A stretch of 64,000 bases of DNA, taken from contig NZ_JPUF01000009.1 in assembly GCF_014737315.1 (NCBI RefSeq), positions 1-64,000 of the forward strand, in the 5' to 3' direction. The position numbers and the translations under genes were made by a program. Positions within the stretch are counted from its first letter, which is position 1. The number at the start of each line of letters is the position of its first letter. The notes under the pieces were generated by a model that was not told the DNA's origin, made no database searches, and saw only the letters and a program-made list of their open reading frames with translations. This DNA is from Treponema zioleckii. GTDB lineage: Bacteria; Spirochaetota; Spirochaetia; Treponematales; Treponemataceae. This document shows positions 16,361 through 24,642 of this stretch, one piece after another.

Positions 16361-18451
16361 TTACTTTTTCTTTGCTACACGGAAAGAACAGTTAGCCATC
16401 TTTTTAAAGAGAAAATTATAATCATGTCTGTCCCAATAATCATAGAGCCCCGCAAGACCAAAATCATCTAATTTTGTAATTTTATAACATTCACTTGAAC
16501 CATCGTCATGCTTACAAATACTGTATCCGTCTGCCTTTTTGTTTTTCTTATATTTTTCCCACTTTTTGTCTTTTTCAGTCGGAATAGCACCCCAGTCATC
16601 GGGATTTGCTGATTTATTTATGATGTACACAGGAGTAAGACCTGCGGCAATACTAAGACGGTTGCAGAACACCATTATTTCATAAAAATTTATGTTATTA
16701 ACAGGCAGCAAAGGATTTTTGATAGTACTTGGATTATAGCCCACAAGTTTTTCAAACAAATACTGCGTTACTTCGTAGTTGCCGATTTTATAATCCAAGT
16801 AATACGGGGATTCACTATCAACCAGTATGGAAGCGTAGTCCTTTGGCTCTGGGCTGATTTTTGCAAGCATATCAGAAATTTTCTTTGCCTCAGCGTCAGC
16901 CTTTGCTTTTGCCTCTGCTGCCTGTTTTTCTGCAAGGGCTTTTTTTTCGGCTTCTGTCGCAGGACGGTAGAATCGTTTACCAATAGAAAATTTCCAGTCT
17001 TCTCGGGTTCTGGAAAATTCTCCGATTGAGAATGTGCCACATCCCAAGCTATTCAGTATTGATAAAGCATATTTATCATCAACTCCTGAATTTTGCTGAT
17101 TTGAATAGAAATACCATTTGTCATTGCTTCTTTCAAAAGGCAAAACAAAAATATATTCTTCACTTTCATTTAACCATAAAGAATCATCGTTGGATTTTGT
17201 TATTTTACCATTTGAGATAGCTTCTTTTATTTTATATGCTATTTGTGAATCAGCAATCACATCAATATTTGCGAAACCTGCGTTGCCTTTAAGGTAGTCA
17301 ATTGTAGGACTTACAGTCTTGTATTTTACATTGGTAAGCTTAGTACCTTGATTGAAACCTCCACCTGAGTTTTCAGCCTTTGCTGTAGCTTCACGTGGAG
17401 TCAGAACAAATGAATCTATGCTGTATGTCCATTTTCCGCTGTCCAAAACTTTTATATCAGAGGCAGAAATTCCGGAGATTGTAAAAGCAGAAGAAAATTT
17501 TCCCCTTCGATAATCATTTTTACCACCAACATGTGGAAAAGTTCCAAAAGGGGCAGGCTTTCCCATTGAAGCAATTGTTCGTCCGTTCTCATCTTTTATG
17601 GAAACTTTTATCGACATATTTTTGTAAGGAACACTGACATCATCTTCCCAAAGCCCCAGTTTATCAGACGGCTCAATCGCTATAAAATTATTCCATGCCG
17701 CAACATAGGCTTCCGTTGTTTTTCCGTCATTAAAGCTGAGGCTATTACCATATACCAGCCCCTCACAATAAGATTTTGCTATCGTATACGGATCCAAATC
17801 TAAATAACTTTCTTTGTTACTTGTAGTATGAAATTCGCATGGGGCACTAATGAATTTCACTACAGGAATAGTCTTTGAATCTTTAAAAATCGACACCGCA
17901 GGCCATTGTTTTGGAATATCAGGCCAGTCAGAACCGTATTTTTTATAAGCCTGTCTGAAAACATAGCAAATCTTAGTACCCATGCGCAAGAATTTTTCAC
18001 TGTAGACTGCAACCAGTGTAAAATTATAAGAAGCCGTACGGCTTTTCATATCTAAATCGCCTTTCGTGCATTCTAAATTTGTTGTGAAGATTTCTCCAGG
18101 GTGTTCGTTCCAATAAATCTCAAAATCTTTGCAAAGTTCAATCCAGCCGTCATAGCGGGAAAAATCATCGTATTCGCCAGGACCTGGATTTGGAATATCA
18201 TGACCAACATATCCATACTCTCCAAAAATATTATAAATTCTGTCAAATCTTTCCTGTGCTTCTTTTGCATCTCCAAGATTTGTTCCAATTGCATCCCAGT
18301 AAGCACCCATTGCGTGTACCCACTGACCTTTTTCCTCATAGGCTTTGCCTTCTGCAAGAAGCTTGTCATACTGAGCCTCGTCCGCAAATGCGAGCGAGGT
18401 TCCCAGAACCAGCACAGCAAGAGCCGCAGCTGCCTTCAAAATTCGCTTCAT
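16361..18451 (-). CDS. Secreted protein with C-terminal formylglycine-enzyme-like domain
   Basis: ATG 18451 (GAGG 6 bases upstream) gives 696 residues with a signal peptide, MKRILKAAAALAVLVLGTSL AFA. Near the N-terminus AQYDKLLAEGKAYEEKGQW and HAMGAYWDAI look like a TPR-like helix pair. The long middle part is beta-rich and unknown. A short Ala/Lys-rich coiled segment (KKALAEKQAAEAKAKADA) precedes a C-terminal domain with YKIGNYEVTQYLFEKLVGYN, FYEIMVFCNRLSIAAGLTPV, DFGLAGLYDYWD and FRVAKK, the order of SUMF1/FGE-sulfatase domains. The domain is shortened and lacks the usual GNVWEW block, so it may bind rather than catalyse. Confidence 0.78.
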   Translation of the reverse strand: MKRILKAAAALAVLVLGTSLAFADEAQYDKLLAEGKAYEEKGQWVHAMGAYWDAIGTNLGDAKEAQERFDRIYNIFGEYGYVGHDIPNPGPGEYDDFSRYDGWIELCKDFEIYWNEHPGEIFTTNLECTKGDLDMKSRTASYNFTLVAVYSEKFLRMGTKICYVFRQAYKKYGSDWPDIPKQWPAVSIFKDSKTIPVVKFISAPCEFHTTSNKESYLDLDPYTIAKSYCEGLVYGNSLSFNDGKTTEAYVAAWNNFIAIEPSDKLGLWEDDVSVPYKNMSIKVSIKDENGRTIASMGKPAPFGTFPHVGGKNDYRRGKFSSAFTISGISASDIKVLDSGKWTYSIDSFVLTPREATAKAENSGGGFNQGTKLTNVKYKTVSPTIDYLKGNAGFANIDVIADSQIAYKIKEAISNGKITKSNDDSLWLNESEEYIFVLPFERSNDKWYFYSNQQNSGVDDKYALSILNSLGCGTFSIGEFSRTREDWKFSIGKRFYRPATEAEKKALAEKQAAEAKAKADAEAKKISDMLAKISPEPKDYASILVDSESPYYLDYKIGNYEVTQYLFEKLVGYNPSTIKNPLLPVNNINFYEIMVFCNRLSIAAGLTPVYIINKSANPDDWGAIPTEKDKKWEKYKKNKKADGYSICKHDDGSSECYKITKLDDFGLAGLYDYWDRHDYNFLFKKMANCSFRVAKKK

Positions 18452-18486
18452 ATTTTCCTCCAATGAAAATCTTTTCCTTTCTATTC

Positions 18487-18594
18487 CATACACTACCGTG
18501 TATGACCGTCATACAGCGTAGTGCATTGATGTCATACACGGTAGTGTATGGGTGGCATACAGCATAGTGTATTGCTCCCATACAGGCACTTATG
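18487..18594 (-). repeat. Five 23-bp spaced palindromic units
   Basis: CATACA begins at 18487, 18510, 18533, 18556 and 18579, an exact 23-bp period. Units 1 and 3 (CATACACTACCGTGTATG and CATACACGGTAGTGTATG) are each 7-bp-stem palindromes and are reverse complements of each other. Units 2 and 4 are variants (CATACAGCGTAGTGCATTG and CATACAGCATAGTGTATTG), and unit 5 is half decayed and enters the stop of the DUF4469 gene. The array lies between that gene and the FGE-like gene, both read leftward. Confidence 0.85.
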
Positions 18595-19312
18595 CGCCTA
18601 CTGCGGTAAGAGTCTTGTTGTAGCCGCCTTTTTTGAGCGTTTTTCCGCTTGTTCCGCGCGTTCCGGTGAGTTTTGTGCGCACTTCCACGGTGAACTCGCC
18701 TGCCGTAATGCTGGCTGGGAGAAGCACGAGAAGGCGTGCCGGCTTGTTCTCGATGACGGTGGCACAGTGGATTTCGCCCGAAGAAGTGAGCGCGAAAACT
18801 CCCTGCTCCTCGTCCGCCGCGTTGAATTTGAGACGGCTTCCTGTCAACTCCATCACGCTTCCTGCCTTGATTGCACTGCTGTCGCCCGTAACCTTGTCGG
18901 TAACGCTCGTGATGTACGGGTCGGTCGAGCTGGTCTCAACCTTCTGCGTGGTCGCCTTGCTTGCCGCTTCGCGCAACGCCGTTCCCGCATTCACGTTCAG
19001 CTTGATTGCGTGTCGGGCTTTGTCAAAGCTGTCGGTCTGGTTGGTGAACACGCCTGTGATTGAAAAACTTGTGCTGATGATTGGAGTTGAGATGTTTCCG
19101 CCGTTTTCGATTATGTCCGCATAGACTTCGGCTTCGAGCTTCTGGTATGCAGCAATGTCAGCTGCGGTGAGGGAAGAGCCTCGCTTTATCATCTCGTTCG
19201 CGATGTCCTCCTGCGAATAGGTTCGTGCGTCCACAACCTGCGCCAGGCAGTCGTCCGGGGCTGCGGTGAGAAGATTCTCGCGTAGAGCGTACTTGATTGA
19301 GTTTGTTGCCAT
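18590..19312 (-). CDS. HU-like DNA-binding / DUF4469 domain protein
   Basis: A 240-residue protein. The N-terminus MATNSIKYALRENLLTAAPD and TYSQEDIANEMIKRGSSLTA matches the HU-like domain seen in Bacteroides and Treponema proteins joined to DUF4469. The middle (NGGNISTPIISTSFSITGVF) is the beta arm region. The C-terminal part, GSVMELTGSRLKFNAADEEQ, ends with RTKLTGTRGTSGKTLKKGGY, which fits DUF4469, a small beta domain. AAGGAG lies 10 bases upstream of ATG. Its message would have a strongly folded leader (19345-19405), and an array of 23-bp dyads follows its stop. It may bind DNA, and the function of the family is unknown. Confidence 0.8.
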   Translation of the reverse strand: MATNSIKYALRENLLTAAPDDCLAQVVDARTYSQEDIANEMIKRGSSLTAADIAAYQKLEAEVYADIIENGGNISTPIISTSFSITGVFTNQTDSFDKARHAIKLNVNAGTALREAASKATTQKVETSSTDPYITSVTDKVTGDSSAIKAGSVMELTGSRLKFNAADEEQGVFALTSSGEIHCATVIENKPARLLVLLPASITAGEFTVEVRTKLTGTRGTSGKTLKKGGYNKTLTAVGA

Positions 19313-19344
19313 CGATTTTGTTCTCCTTGTGATTTTTATATATT

Positions 19345-19405
19345 GGGCACCTCGAAACCCCTGTTGGTTTTCTGCGGTGCCCGTCGTCTAGCCTACGCTA
19401 GACGA
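19345..19405 (-). promoter_or_regulatory. Structured leader with two strong stems upstream of the HU/DUF4469 gene
   Basis: GGGCACC (19345-19351) pairs with GGTGCCC (19376-19382) around an inner AAACC/GGTTT stem. TCGTCTAGC (19384-19392) pairs with GCTAGACGA (19397-19405) as a perfect 9-bp hairpin. Both lie 30-95 bases before the gene start, in the expected 5' leader. A further stem (GAACTTC/GAAGTTC) lies at about 19420-19452. This could be a cis-regulatory RNA or a terminator/attenuator. Confidence 0.5.
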
Positions 19406-19560
19406 GATTTTAAAGGTGAGAACTTCAAAAAACTGAAGTTTTTCGAAGTTCCCATATAAAAAGCACTGCGGGCGCTGCGGGCAAAAACGCACGCCGGCAA
19501 TGGCATTTTTGAGGAATTGGAAAATTATAACATTTTTTTTCCTGATTGGCATATAACAAA

Positions 19561-19824
19561 GTGGAACGGCAATACCAACTTTTCTCTTCTCAACATTTGG
19601 TTTCGCCGTTCCTCTCAATTTTTGCAGTGCAAAAATTGAATAGTTGGTTTGGGGCAATTTTCCCCGATTGCGGTTGTTGAGCGAAGTCGAAACACAACCA
19701 CCGCGAGAATATCCGTGTCCGTGGAACGGCAATACCAACTTTTCTCTTCTCAACATTTGGTTTCGCCGTTCCTCTCAATTTTTGCAGTGCAAAAATTGAA
19801 TAGTTGGTTTTGGGCAATTTTCCC
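19561..19824 (+). repeat. Two 104-bp direct repeats, offset 160 bp
   Basis: 19561-19664 and 19721-19824 are identical except for one base (19651/19811). Each contains a 10-bp stem hairpin, CAATTTTTGC ... GCAAAAATTG (first at 19616-19638). The spacer holds GGTTGTTGAGCGAAGTCGAA, a motif also present at about 23336, 24490 and 61062. No gene is seen in 19406-19977. Confidence 0.85.
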
Positions 19825-19825
19825 C

Positions 19826-19950
19826 AACAGTGCGAGCCGCCGCGTTTTGTGAAGCCCCTGCAAGCGCACCCACCAGAGCGACAGTTTTGCTCCGCAAAAC
19901 TGTCGGGAAACGCACAAGTGAACTCAAATTCTCAAAGACAACTTGTAGCG
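19826..19950 (+). repeat. Dispersed hairpin repeat upstream of pfp
   Basis: This starts GTGCGAGCCGCCGCG and contains the stem GACAGTTTTGC/GCAAAACTGTC (19880-19904), followed by GGGAAACGCACAAGTGAA. It is a diverged relative of the 193-bp units at 7758. Confidence 0.65.
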
Positions 19951-19971
19951 TTTTCGTAAATTTCGCATAAT
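19943..19971 (+). promoter_or_regulatory. pfp promoter, transcript probably leaderless
   Basis: TTGTAG (19943-19948), a 17-base spacer and CATAAT (19966-19971). The -10 ends 6 bases before ATG 19978 and there is no ribosome site, so transcription would start at or next to the start codon. The -35 lies inside the recurrent CTTGTAGCG tail of the dispersed repeat. Confidence 0.5.
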
Positions 19972-19977
19972 TTAGCT

Positions 19978-21639
19978 ATGAAAAACATATCTCCGCTACA
20001 AAAAGCACGCTATGCTTACAAACCGGTCATACCGCAATTGTTGATGAAAAATCCCTCGCTGATTGAATTAAAAAAAGAAGAACTTTTAAAAAACGAAGTT
20101 GATGAGCGGATTAAAAATGAATTTGCTTTTACGCACACAACCCAGGCAGTCACTTTTAAGGACGGAAAAAATCCACAGGCCTTAAAACCGAGGAACGTCG
20201 GCGTTCTGCTCTCAGGCGGGCAGGCTCCCGGCGGTCACAACGTCGTGGCAGGACTTTTCGACGCGATTTGTGAGTCCAACCCTGAGTCAAAGCTGATTGG
20301 CTTTCATTTGGGGCCGTCAGGTCTTGTGAACGGCGACTACGAAATCCTTACAAAAGAAATCGTGGATTCTGTTCGGAATACCGGCGGATTCGACATTATT
20401 GGCTGCGGACGGACAAAAATCGAAACGGACGAGCAGATAGAAAAGGCTGTGAGCGTCATAAAATCGCTCAATCTCGATTCACTCGTAATAATCGGGGGCG
20501 ACGACTCAAACACGAACGCTGCGATTCTTGCCGAAGTCTTTAAGAAAAAAGAAGTTCCCTGCCAGGTCATCGGAATCCCAAAGACCATTGACGGGGACCT
20601 AAAAAACGAATACATCGAGGCGTCGTTTGGATTCGACACGGCCACAAAGTTTTATTCGAGCGTAATCGGAAGCCTTGCCCGCGACACGATGTCTTCAAAA
20701 AAATACTGGAATTTCGTAAAACTCATGGGCCGCTCCGCAAGTCACATTGCTCTTGAATGTGCTTTGCAGATTCAGCCGAACGTGTGCCTGATTGGAGAGG
20801 AGATTAAACAAAAAGGCGCGAGCCTTGCCCAAGTAATTGACCACATTTGCGACGTGATTTCAAAGCGCGCTTTGAACGGCGAAAATTACGGCTTGGTTCT
20901 GATTCCTGAAGGAATCGTGGAATTTATTCCTGAGACCGCGAATTTGATTCTTGAGCTGAACATAAACTGGCAGGAATTTGAAAAAGTTTATGAATCGCTA
21001 AAAAATCTTACCGAAAAAAAAGCTTGGCTCAAAGACAGACTCACTTTGAATGCGTTTGCAACTCTCTGCGAACTTCCTGACGAGATTGCGGAGCAGTTTT
21101 TGGCTTTGCGTGACCCTCACGGAAATATCATCGTTTCAAAAATTGAGACCGAAAAGCTTTTTATCGGAATGATTCAGTCGCGGCTTTTAAAAATGCGCGC
21201 AAACGGTGAGTACAGCGGGCATTTTTCGCCGATGGCGTTCTTTTACGGCTACGAGGGACGCTGCGTAATGCCTTCGAATTTTGACTCGAATTACTGCTAC
21301 GCGCTTGGCCGCACGGCATTCTTGCTGATTGCGAACGGGCTTACGGGCTACATCGCCACGGTGCGTAACTTGGAGCAGAATGCGGAGAACTGGATTTGTG
21401 GCGGAATCCCGCTCACGATGATGATGAACGTGGAAATCCGAAAAGGAGTGCCGAAGCCTGTCATTGAAAAATCTCTCGTCGATTTGAACGGAAAACCGTT
21501 CCTGGAATTCGCTCAGAAGCGCGATGAATGGGCGTTCAACACGGAATATGTTTTTACGGGGCCGATTCAGTATTTTGGTCCTTCCGAATGTTGCGACCGC
21601 ATAACGCGCACTTTGCAACTAGAAAAAGCGCGGGGATAA
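19978..21639 (+). CDS. pfp: Pyrophosphate-dependent 6-phosphofructokinase, long form
   Basis: At 553 residues this has the length of the long PPi-dependent clade, as in other spirochaetes. It makes fructose 1,6-bisphosphate from fructose 6-phosphate using pyrophosphate, reversibly, in glycolysis. LLSGGQAPGGHN is the phosphate-donor loop. IIGGDDSNTNA has Asp where ATP enzymes have Gly, and IGIPKTIDGDLKN supplies the catalytic Asp and the Lys of the PPi type. LMGRSASHIALECALQ and PEGIVEF are further family blocks. The start has no ribosome site but a promoter sits immediately upstream. Confidence 0.96.
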   Translation: MKNISPLQKARYAYKPVIPQLLMKNPSLIELKKEELLKNEVDERIKNEFAFTHTTQAVTFKDGKNPQALKPRNVGVLLSGGQAPGGHNVVAGLFDAICESNPESKLIGFHLGPSGLVNGDYEILTKEIVDSVRNTGGFDIIGCGRTKIETDEQIEKAVSVIKSLNLDSLVIIGGDDSNTNAAILAEVFKKKEVPCQVIGIPKTIDGDLKNEYIEASFGFDTATKFYSSVIGSLARDTMSSKKYWNFVKLMGRSASHIALECALQIQPNVCLIGEEIKQKGASLAQVIDHICDVISKRALNGENYGLVLIPEGIVEFIPETANLILELNINWQEFEKVYESLKNLTEKKAWLKDRLTLNAFATLCELPDEIAEQFLALRDPHGNIIVSKIETEKLFIGMIQSRLLKMRANGEYSGHFSPMAFFYGYEGRCVMPSNFDSNYCYALGRTAFLLIANGLTGYIATVRNLEQNAENWICGGIPLTMMMNVEIRKGVPKPVIEKSLVDLNGKPFLEFAQKRDEWAFNTEYVFTGPIQYFGPSECCDRITRTLQLEKARG

Positions 21640-21726
21640 AAGTAGAATATTTATAGATTAATTTATGGTTTAGGCTTAATGTCGAGTTTTGAAAGTAGAC
21701 ACTGACTTATACCCGACATTCGGCCT

Positions 21727-21752
21727 GTCATTCCGAACTTGATTCGGAATCT
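21727..21752 (+). repeat. REP-like palindrome
   Basis: TTCCGAACTTGATTCGGAA is a short palindrome flanked by GTCA and TCT. The same 26 bases occur at 52830-52855 and, inverted, at about 61085-61110. Confidence 0.75.
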
Positions 21753-21793
21753 ATAAATATTATTTGCAACACTAGTATTTTTACGGAGTTAAA

Positions 21794-23086
21794 ATGAAGC
21801 TTTATTCAAAATTTCAAATGATTCGGAACGTTTCGTTTGGCGTGATTGCAGGAGTTTTTATTGCTGCCGCCGGATATATGATTTTGCAGGGAAAATCTGA
21901 TGACTCAGAGCGCACCAACGTTGGGGAAAACTCCGAAGTTTCCCTAAAAAAAACTGCTGACGGCGAGTCGGGGGAGGCGGAATCTACTGCCAATGCCGAA
22001 AAAACGCTTGCGGAAGTTCGGGGCGAGTCCACGAACGGCGTTGAGCAGATTCAGGGAACTACGGTGGCAAGCACGAAGACTGAATACACTCAGGACGAGC
22101 TGCAGAATATTTCTGTTTACGAAAAGTGCAACGAGGCTGTCGTGAACATCACCACGCAGGAAATGGCATACAACTGGTTCTTTGAGCCTGTCTTGCAGGA
22201 CGGAGGAACTGGTTCCGGCTCGATAATCGACAAGCGCGGTTACGTCGTTACGAATGTTCACGTAATCAGCAATGCAACAAAAATCAGCATCTCGCTTGCC
22301 GACGGCTCAACTTACGAGGGCGTTGTGGTCGGCAAGGACGTTGAGAGCGATATTGCCGTTTTAAAGTTTGACCCGCCTGCCGGAAAAGAACTTAAAACAA
22401 TCGGGTTCGGTGACAGCGAGAGCCTAAAAGTCGGTCAGAAAGTGATTGCAATCGGTAATCCGTTTGCCCTTGAGCGCACGATGACCACCGGAATCATCTC
22501 CGGTCTTGGCCGCCCGATTCAGGAAAGCACGAACGTTATCATCCGAAATATGATTCAGACTGATGCTGCAATCAATCCGGGCAATTCCGGCGGTCCGCTT
22601 TTGGACACTCAGGGCCGAATGATTGGAATCAATACGATGATTATTTCAAATTCTGGAAGTTCTGCCGGAATCGGATTTGCAGTGCCTGTTTCTACGGCAA
22701 GACGTGTCGTAAATGATTTGATTCAGTACGGCAAAGTGAACCGCGGTAAACTTGCCATCGCTCCGGTGCAAATGACTTCAAGAATCGCTCAGTATCTCGG
22801 AATAAAAATCGGTTACGGAATCCTTGTAAGCGAAGTTCAGTCTGGCTCGAACACGGCTCAGGCTGGCATTAAGGGCGGAACGCGCGCCGTTCAGTACGGA
22901 AGCCGATTCAATCCAAAAACTTTCTATGTTGACGGTGATATAATCACAAAAATCGACAGCGTTGACATTCAGACTTACGCGGATTACACGAGCGCGCTGG
23001 AGGCAAAGCGACCTGGCGACGTCGTTACCGTGACTGTTTTCCGCGACGGAAAGTTCGTTGTCCTAAAAGTAAAACTCGACAGCTAG
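21794..23086 (+). CDS. HtrA/DegP-type periplasmic serine protease
   Basis: A 430-residue trypsin-like protease with a PDZ domain, usual for HtrA. An N-terminal membrane anchor (FGVIAGVFIAAAGYMIL, about 15-31) is followed by a low-complexity linker. The catalytic triad is visible: His in VTNVHVISNA, Asp in VESDIAVLKF and Ser in NPGNSGGPLL. GTGSGSIID and GIGFAVPVSTARRVVND are standard blocks. The C-terminal PDZ part runs from about 335, with YVDGDIITKIDSVDIQTYAD. It degrades or holds misfolded envelope proteins. ACGGAG lies 7 bases before ATG. The gene is monocistronic; a REP-like repeat lies upstream and a dispersed repeat downstream. Confidence 0.95.
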   Translation: MKLYSKFQMIRNVSFGVIAGVFIAAAGYMILQGKSDDSERTNVGENSEVSLKKTADGESGEAESTANAEKTLAEVRGESTNGVEQIQGTTVASTKTEYTQDELQNISVYEKCNEAVVNITTQEMAYNWFFEPVLQDGGTGSGSIIDKRGYVVTNVHVISNATKISISLADGSTYEGVVVGKDVESDIAVLKFDPPAGKELKTIGFGDSESLKVGQKVIAIGNPFALERTMTTGIISGLGRPIQESTNVIIRNMIQTDAAINPGNSGGPLLDTQGRMIGINTMIISNSGSSAGIGFAVPVSTARRVVNDLIQYGKVNRGKLAIAPVQMTSRIAQYLGIKIGYGILVSEVQSGSNTAQAGIKGGTRAVQYGSRFNPKTFYVDGDIITKIDSVDIQTYADYTSALEAKRPGDVVTVTVFRDGKFVVLKVKLDS

Positions 23087-23099
23087 TTGAGCGAATGTC

Positions 23100-23362
23100 A
23101 GTGTGCTTCCATTTATAGGCTTGCAGGTGTAAAAAATTGTCTGCACTACCGCGAAAAAATGTTTTTGTTCACGCGGTGCAAGGTGTAAGGAAAATTATTA
23201 ACGCCGCAAAGCGGCTCACCTTGCAAACGTTCACAAAAGCCATTTTTTCGCTCTCGTTCCGACAATTTTTTTAGTCACTTTGCCCATAATGTGGAGACCC
23301 TGATACAGAATCTCTGAAGTCTGCCATTCCCGTGCTGGTTGCTGAGCGTCGTCGAAGCATGT
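23100..23362 (+). repeat. Composite dispersed repeat block after htrA
   Basis: 23225-23290 is the inverse of the 9475-9545 element, and about 23103-23140 the inverse of 11130-11160. The middle contains TGCAAGGTG and CACCTTGCA arms around AACGCCGCAAAGCGGC. 23336-23362 carries the TTGCTGAGCGTCGTCGAAGC motif. I see no gene in the 23087-23466 gap. Confidence 0.6.
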
Positions 23363-23466
23363 CACGGGAATCTTGCAGTGAGATAAATAACTGTTATTTT
23401 AGATTTTTTTCCAAAATTTTTAGGAATTCTTTGTTCAAAAACGGAAGTAACTATATAGAGGTTTTT

Positions 23467-24459
23467 ATGAAAAAAATTGTTTCTATATGTTTTTCCGTTT
23501 TTGTTTTTTTGGCGATTTTCGGGGCTTGTGCCATTTCGAGTTCATGCAGCGAATCTTCCAAAAATGAAAAAGAGGTTTCTATTTTGAATTGGAATCTTGA
23601 GACTTTTTTTGATGCCCAATTTGACGGCAACGAGTACAAAGAATTCAAGAATTCAAAATCTGGTTGGTCAAAAGAAAAATATTGCGCGCGCCTTGAACGG
23701 CTTTGCGAAGTCATAAAGGCGATGGATTGCGATATTGTTGTAATGGAGGAACTTGAAAAAAAGGAGCAGCTTTATGATATTTCAAACAGGCTGTCCGGCT
23801 CCTTTTCGCGTTCGGATTTGTATTCCTACGGTTGTTTTTCCGCGGCAAAAAATGCTTCAATCGGTTCGGGGATTATTTCGCGTTATCCGATTTTAAATGT
23901 GTCGGTTCACGAACTTTCCATTTCTTCGGAAGATTCTTCACAGCCTTCAATGCGTCCGATTATTCAGGCTGATTTTTTGATTGACGGAAAACCGCTCACA
24001 GTTTTTGTAAATCACTGGAAAAGCAAGAGTGGAGGCGAAGCTGAAAGCGAAGTTTGGCGCGATTATCAGGAAAAGCAACTTTCCCGCCTTATACGTTCTT
24101 CCCAAAAATCGGATTACGCGGTGATTGCCTGCGGAGATTTTAATCGTGACATCAGCGAGTTTGCTTTTAGGCAGGGGGAAAAACTTAATATTTCGCTAAA
24201 AGGCGAAGAAGAAACTTTCGTCCACTCACCGTGGTTCAATCAGACTGGCGAGCTTATTGAGCCGGGAAGTTATTGGTTCAGGGACGAGTGGGAACGGATT
24301 GACAATTTTTTTGCTGCCGAAAATGCTACAATCACGTATTTTGCTCCTCAGATCGGCGGCGCGTGGGCAGATGCCGAAGGGCATCCGCAGTCATACAAAC
24401 TTTACAACGGTTCGGGGTATTCAGACCATTTGCCAATAAAATGTACCGTGGCTTTTTAA
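23467..24459 (+). CDS. Endonuclease/exonuclease/phosphatase-family lipoprotein
   Basis: ATG 23467 follows AGAGG and gives 330 residues with a lipoprotein signal peptide (MKKIVSICFSVFVFLAIFG, lipobox ISSSC or GAC). The mature protein has the DNase I-like fold motifs: ILNWNLETFFD (N and E), DIVVMEELEKK, VNHWKSKSGG, ACGDFNRD and GYSDHLPI (final Asp-His). All expected catalytic residues are present, so it should cleave phosphodiester bonds outside the inner membrane, of nucleic acid or another substrate. The longer frame from 23332 lacks a ribosome site. The gene stands alone. Confidence 0.88.
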   Translation: MKKIVSICFSVFVFLAIFGACAISSSCSESSKNEKEVSILNWNLETFFDAQFDGNEYKEFKNSKSGWSKEKYCARLERLCEVIKAMDCDIVVMEELEKKEQLYDISNRLSGSFSRSDLYSYGCFSAAKNASIGSGIISRYPILNVSVHELSISSEDSSQPSMRPIIQADFLIDGKPLTVFVNHWKSKSGGEAESEVWRDYQEKQLSRLIRSSQKSDYAVIACGDFNRDISEFAFRQGEKLNISLKGEEETFVHSPWFNQTGELIEPGSYWFRDEWERIDNFFAAENATITYFAPQIGGAWADAEGHPQSYKLYNGSGYSDHLPIKCTVAF

Positions 24460-24484
24460 ACTGATTCCGGCGTGGAAAATTCGG

Positions 24485-24560
24485 TGGTTGTGTTTCGACA
24501 AACTCAACAACCAAGCTAAGTCGAAAGCATCTTAAATATAGATGCTGAACTTGTTTTGGA
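24485..24560 (+). repeat. Dispersed repeat fragments between two convergent genes
   Basis: GGTTGTGTTTCGACAAACTC is a form of the repeat at 19673 and 61062, followed by GATGCTGAACTTGTTTTGGA, a decayed REP-like palindrome. It lies between convergent genes. Confidence 0.5.
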
Positions 24561-24642
24561 ATCTGTAATTTTCTGACACTGATAAACACGGATTTTTTAT
24601 CTGTGCCTCATCACTGTTCATCTGCGTTCATCTGTGTCAAAT

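Noticed and set aside
18487-18594. CRISPR array
   Set aside because: The 23-bp period consists of palindromes with 4-5-base gaps; there are no unique spacers of CRISPR length and no cas gene.
18487-18594. Replication origin iterons
   Set aside because: No rep or dnaA gene, AT-rich unwinding block or DnaA boxes nearby.
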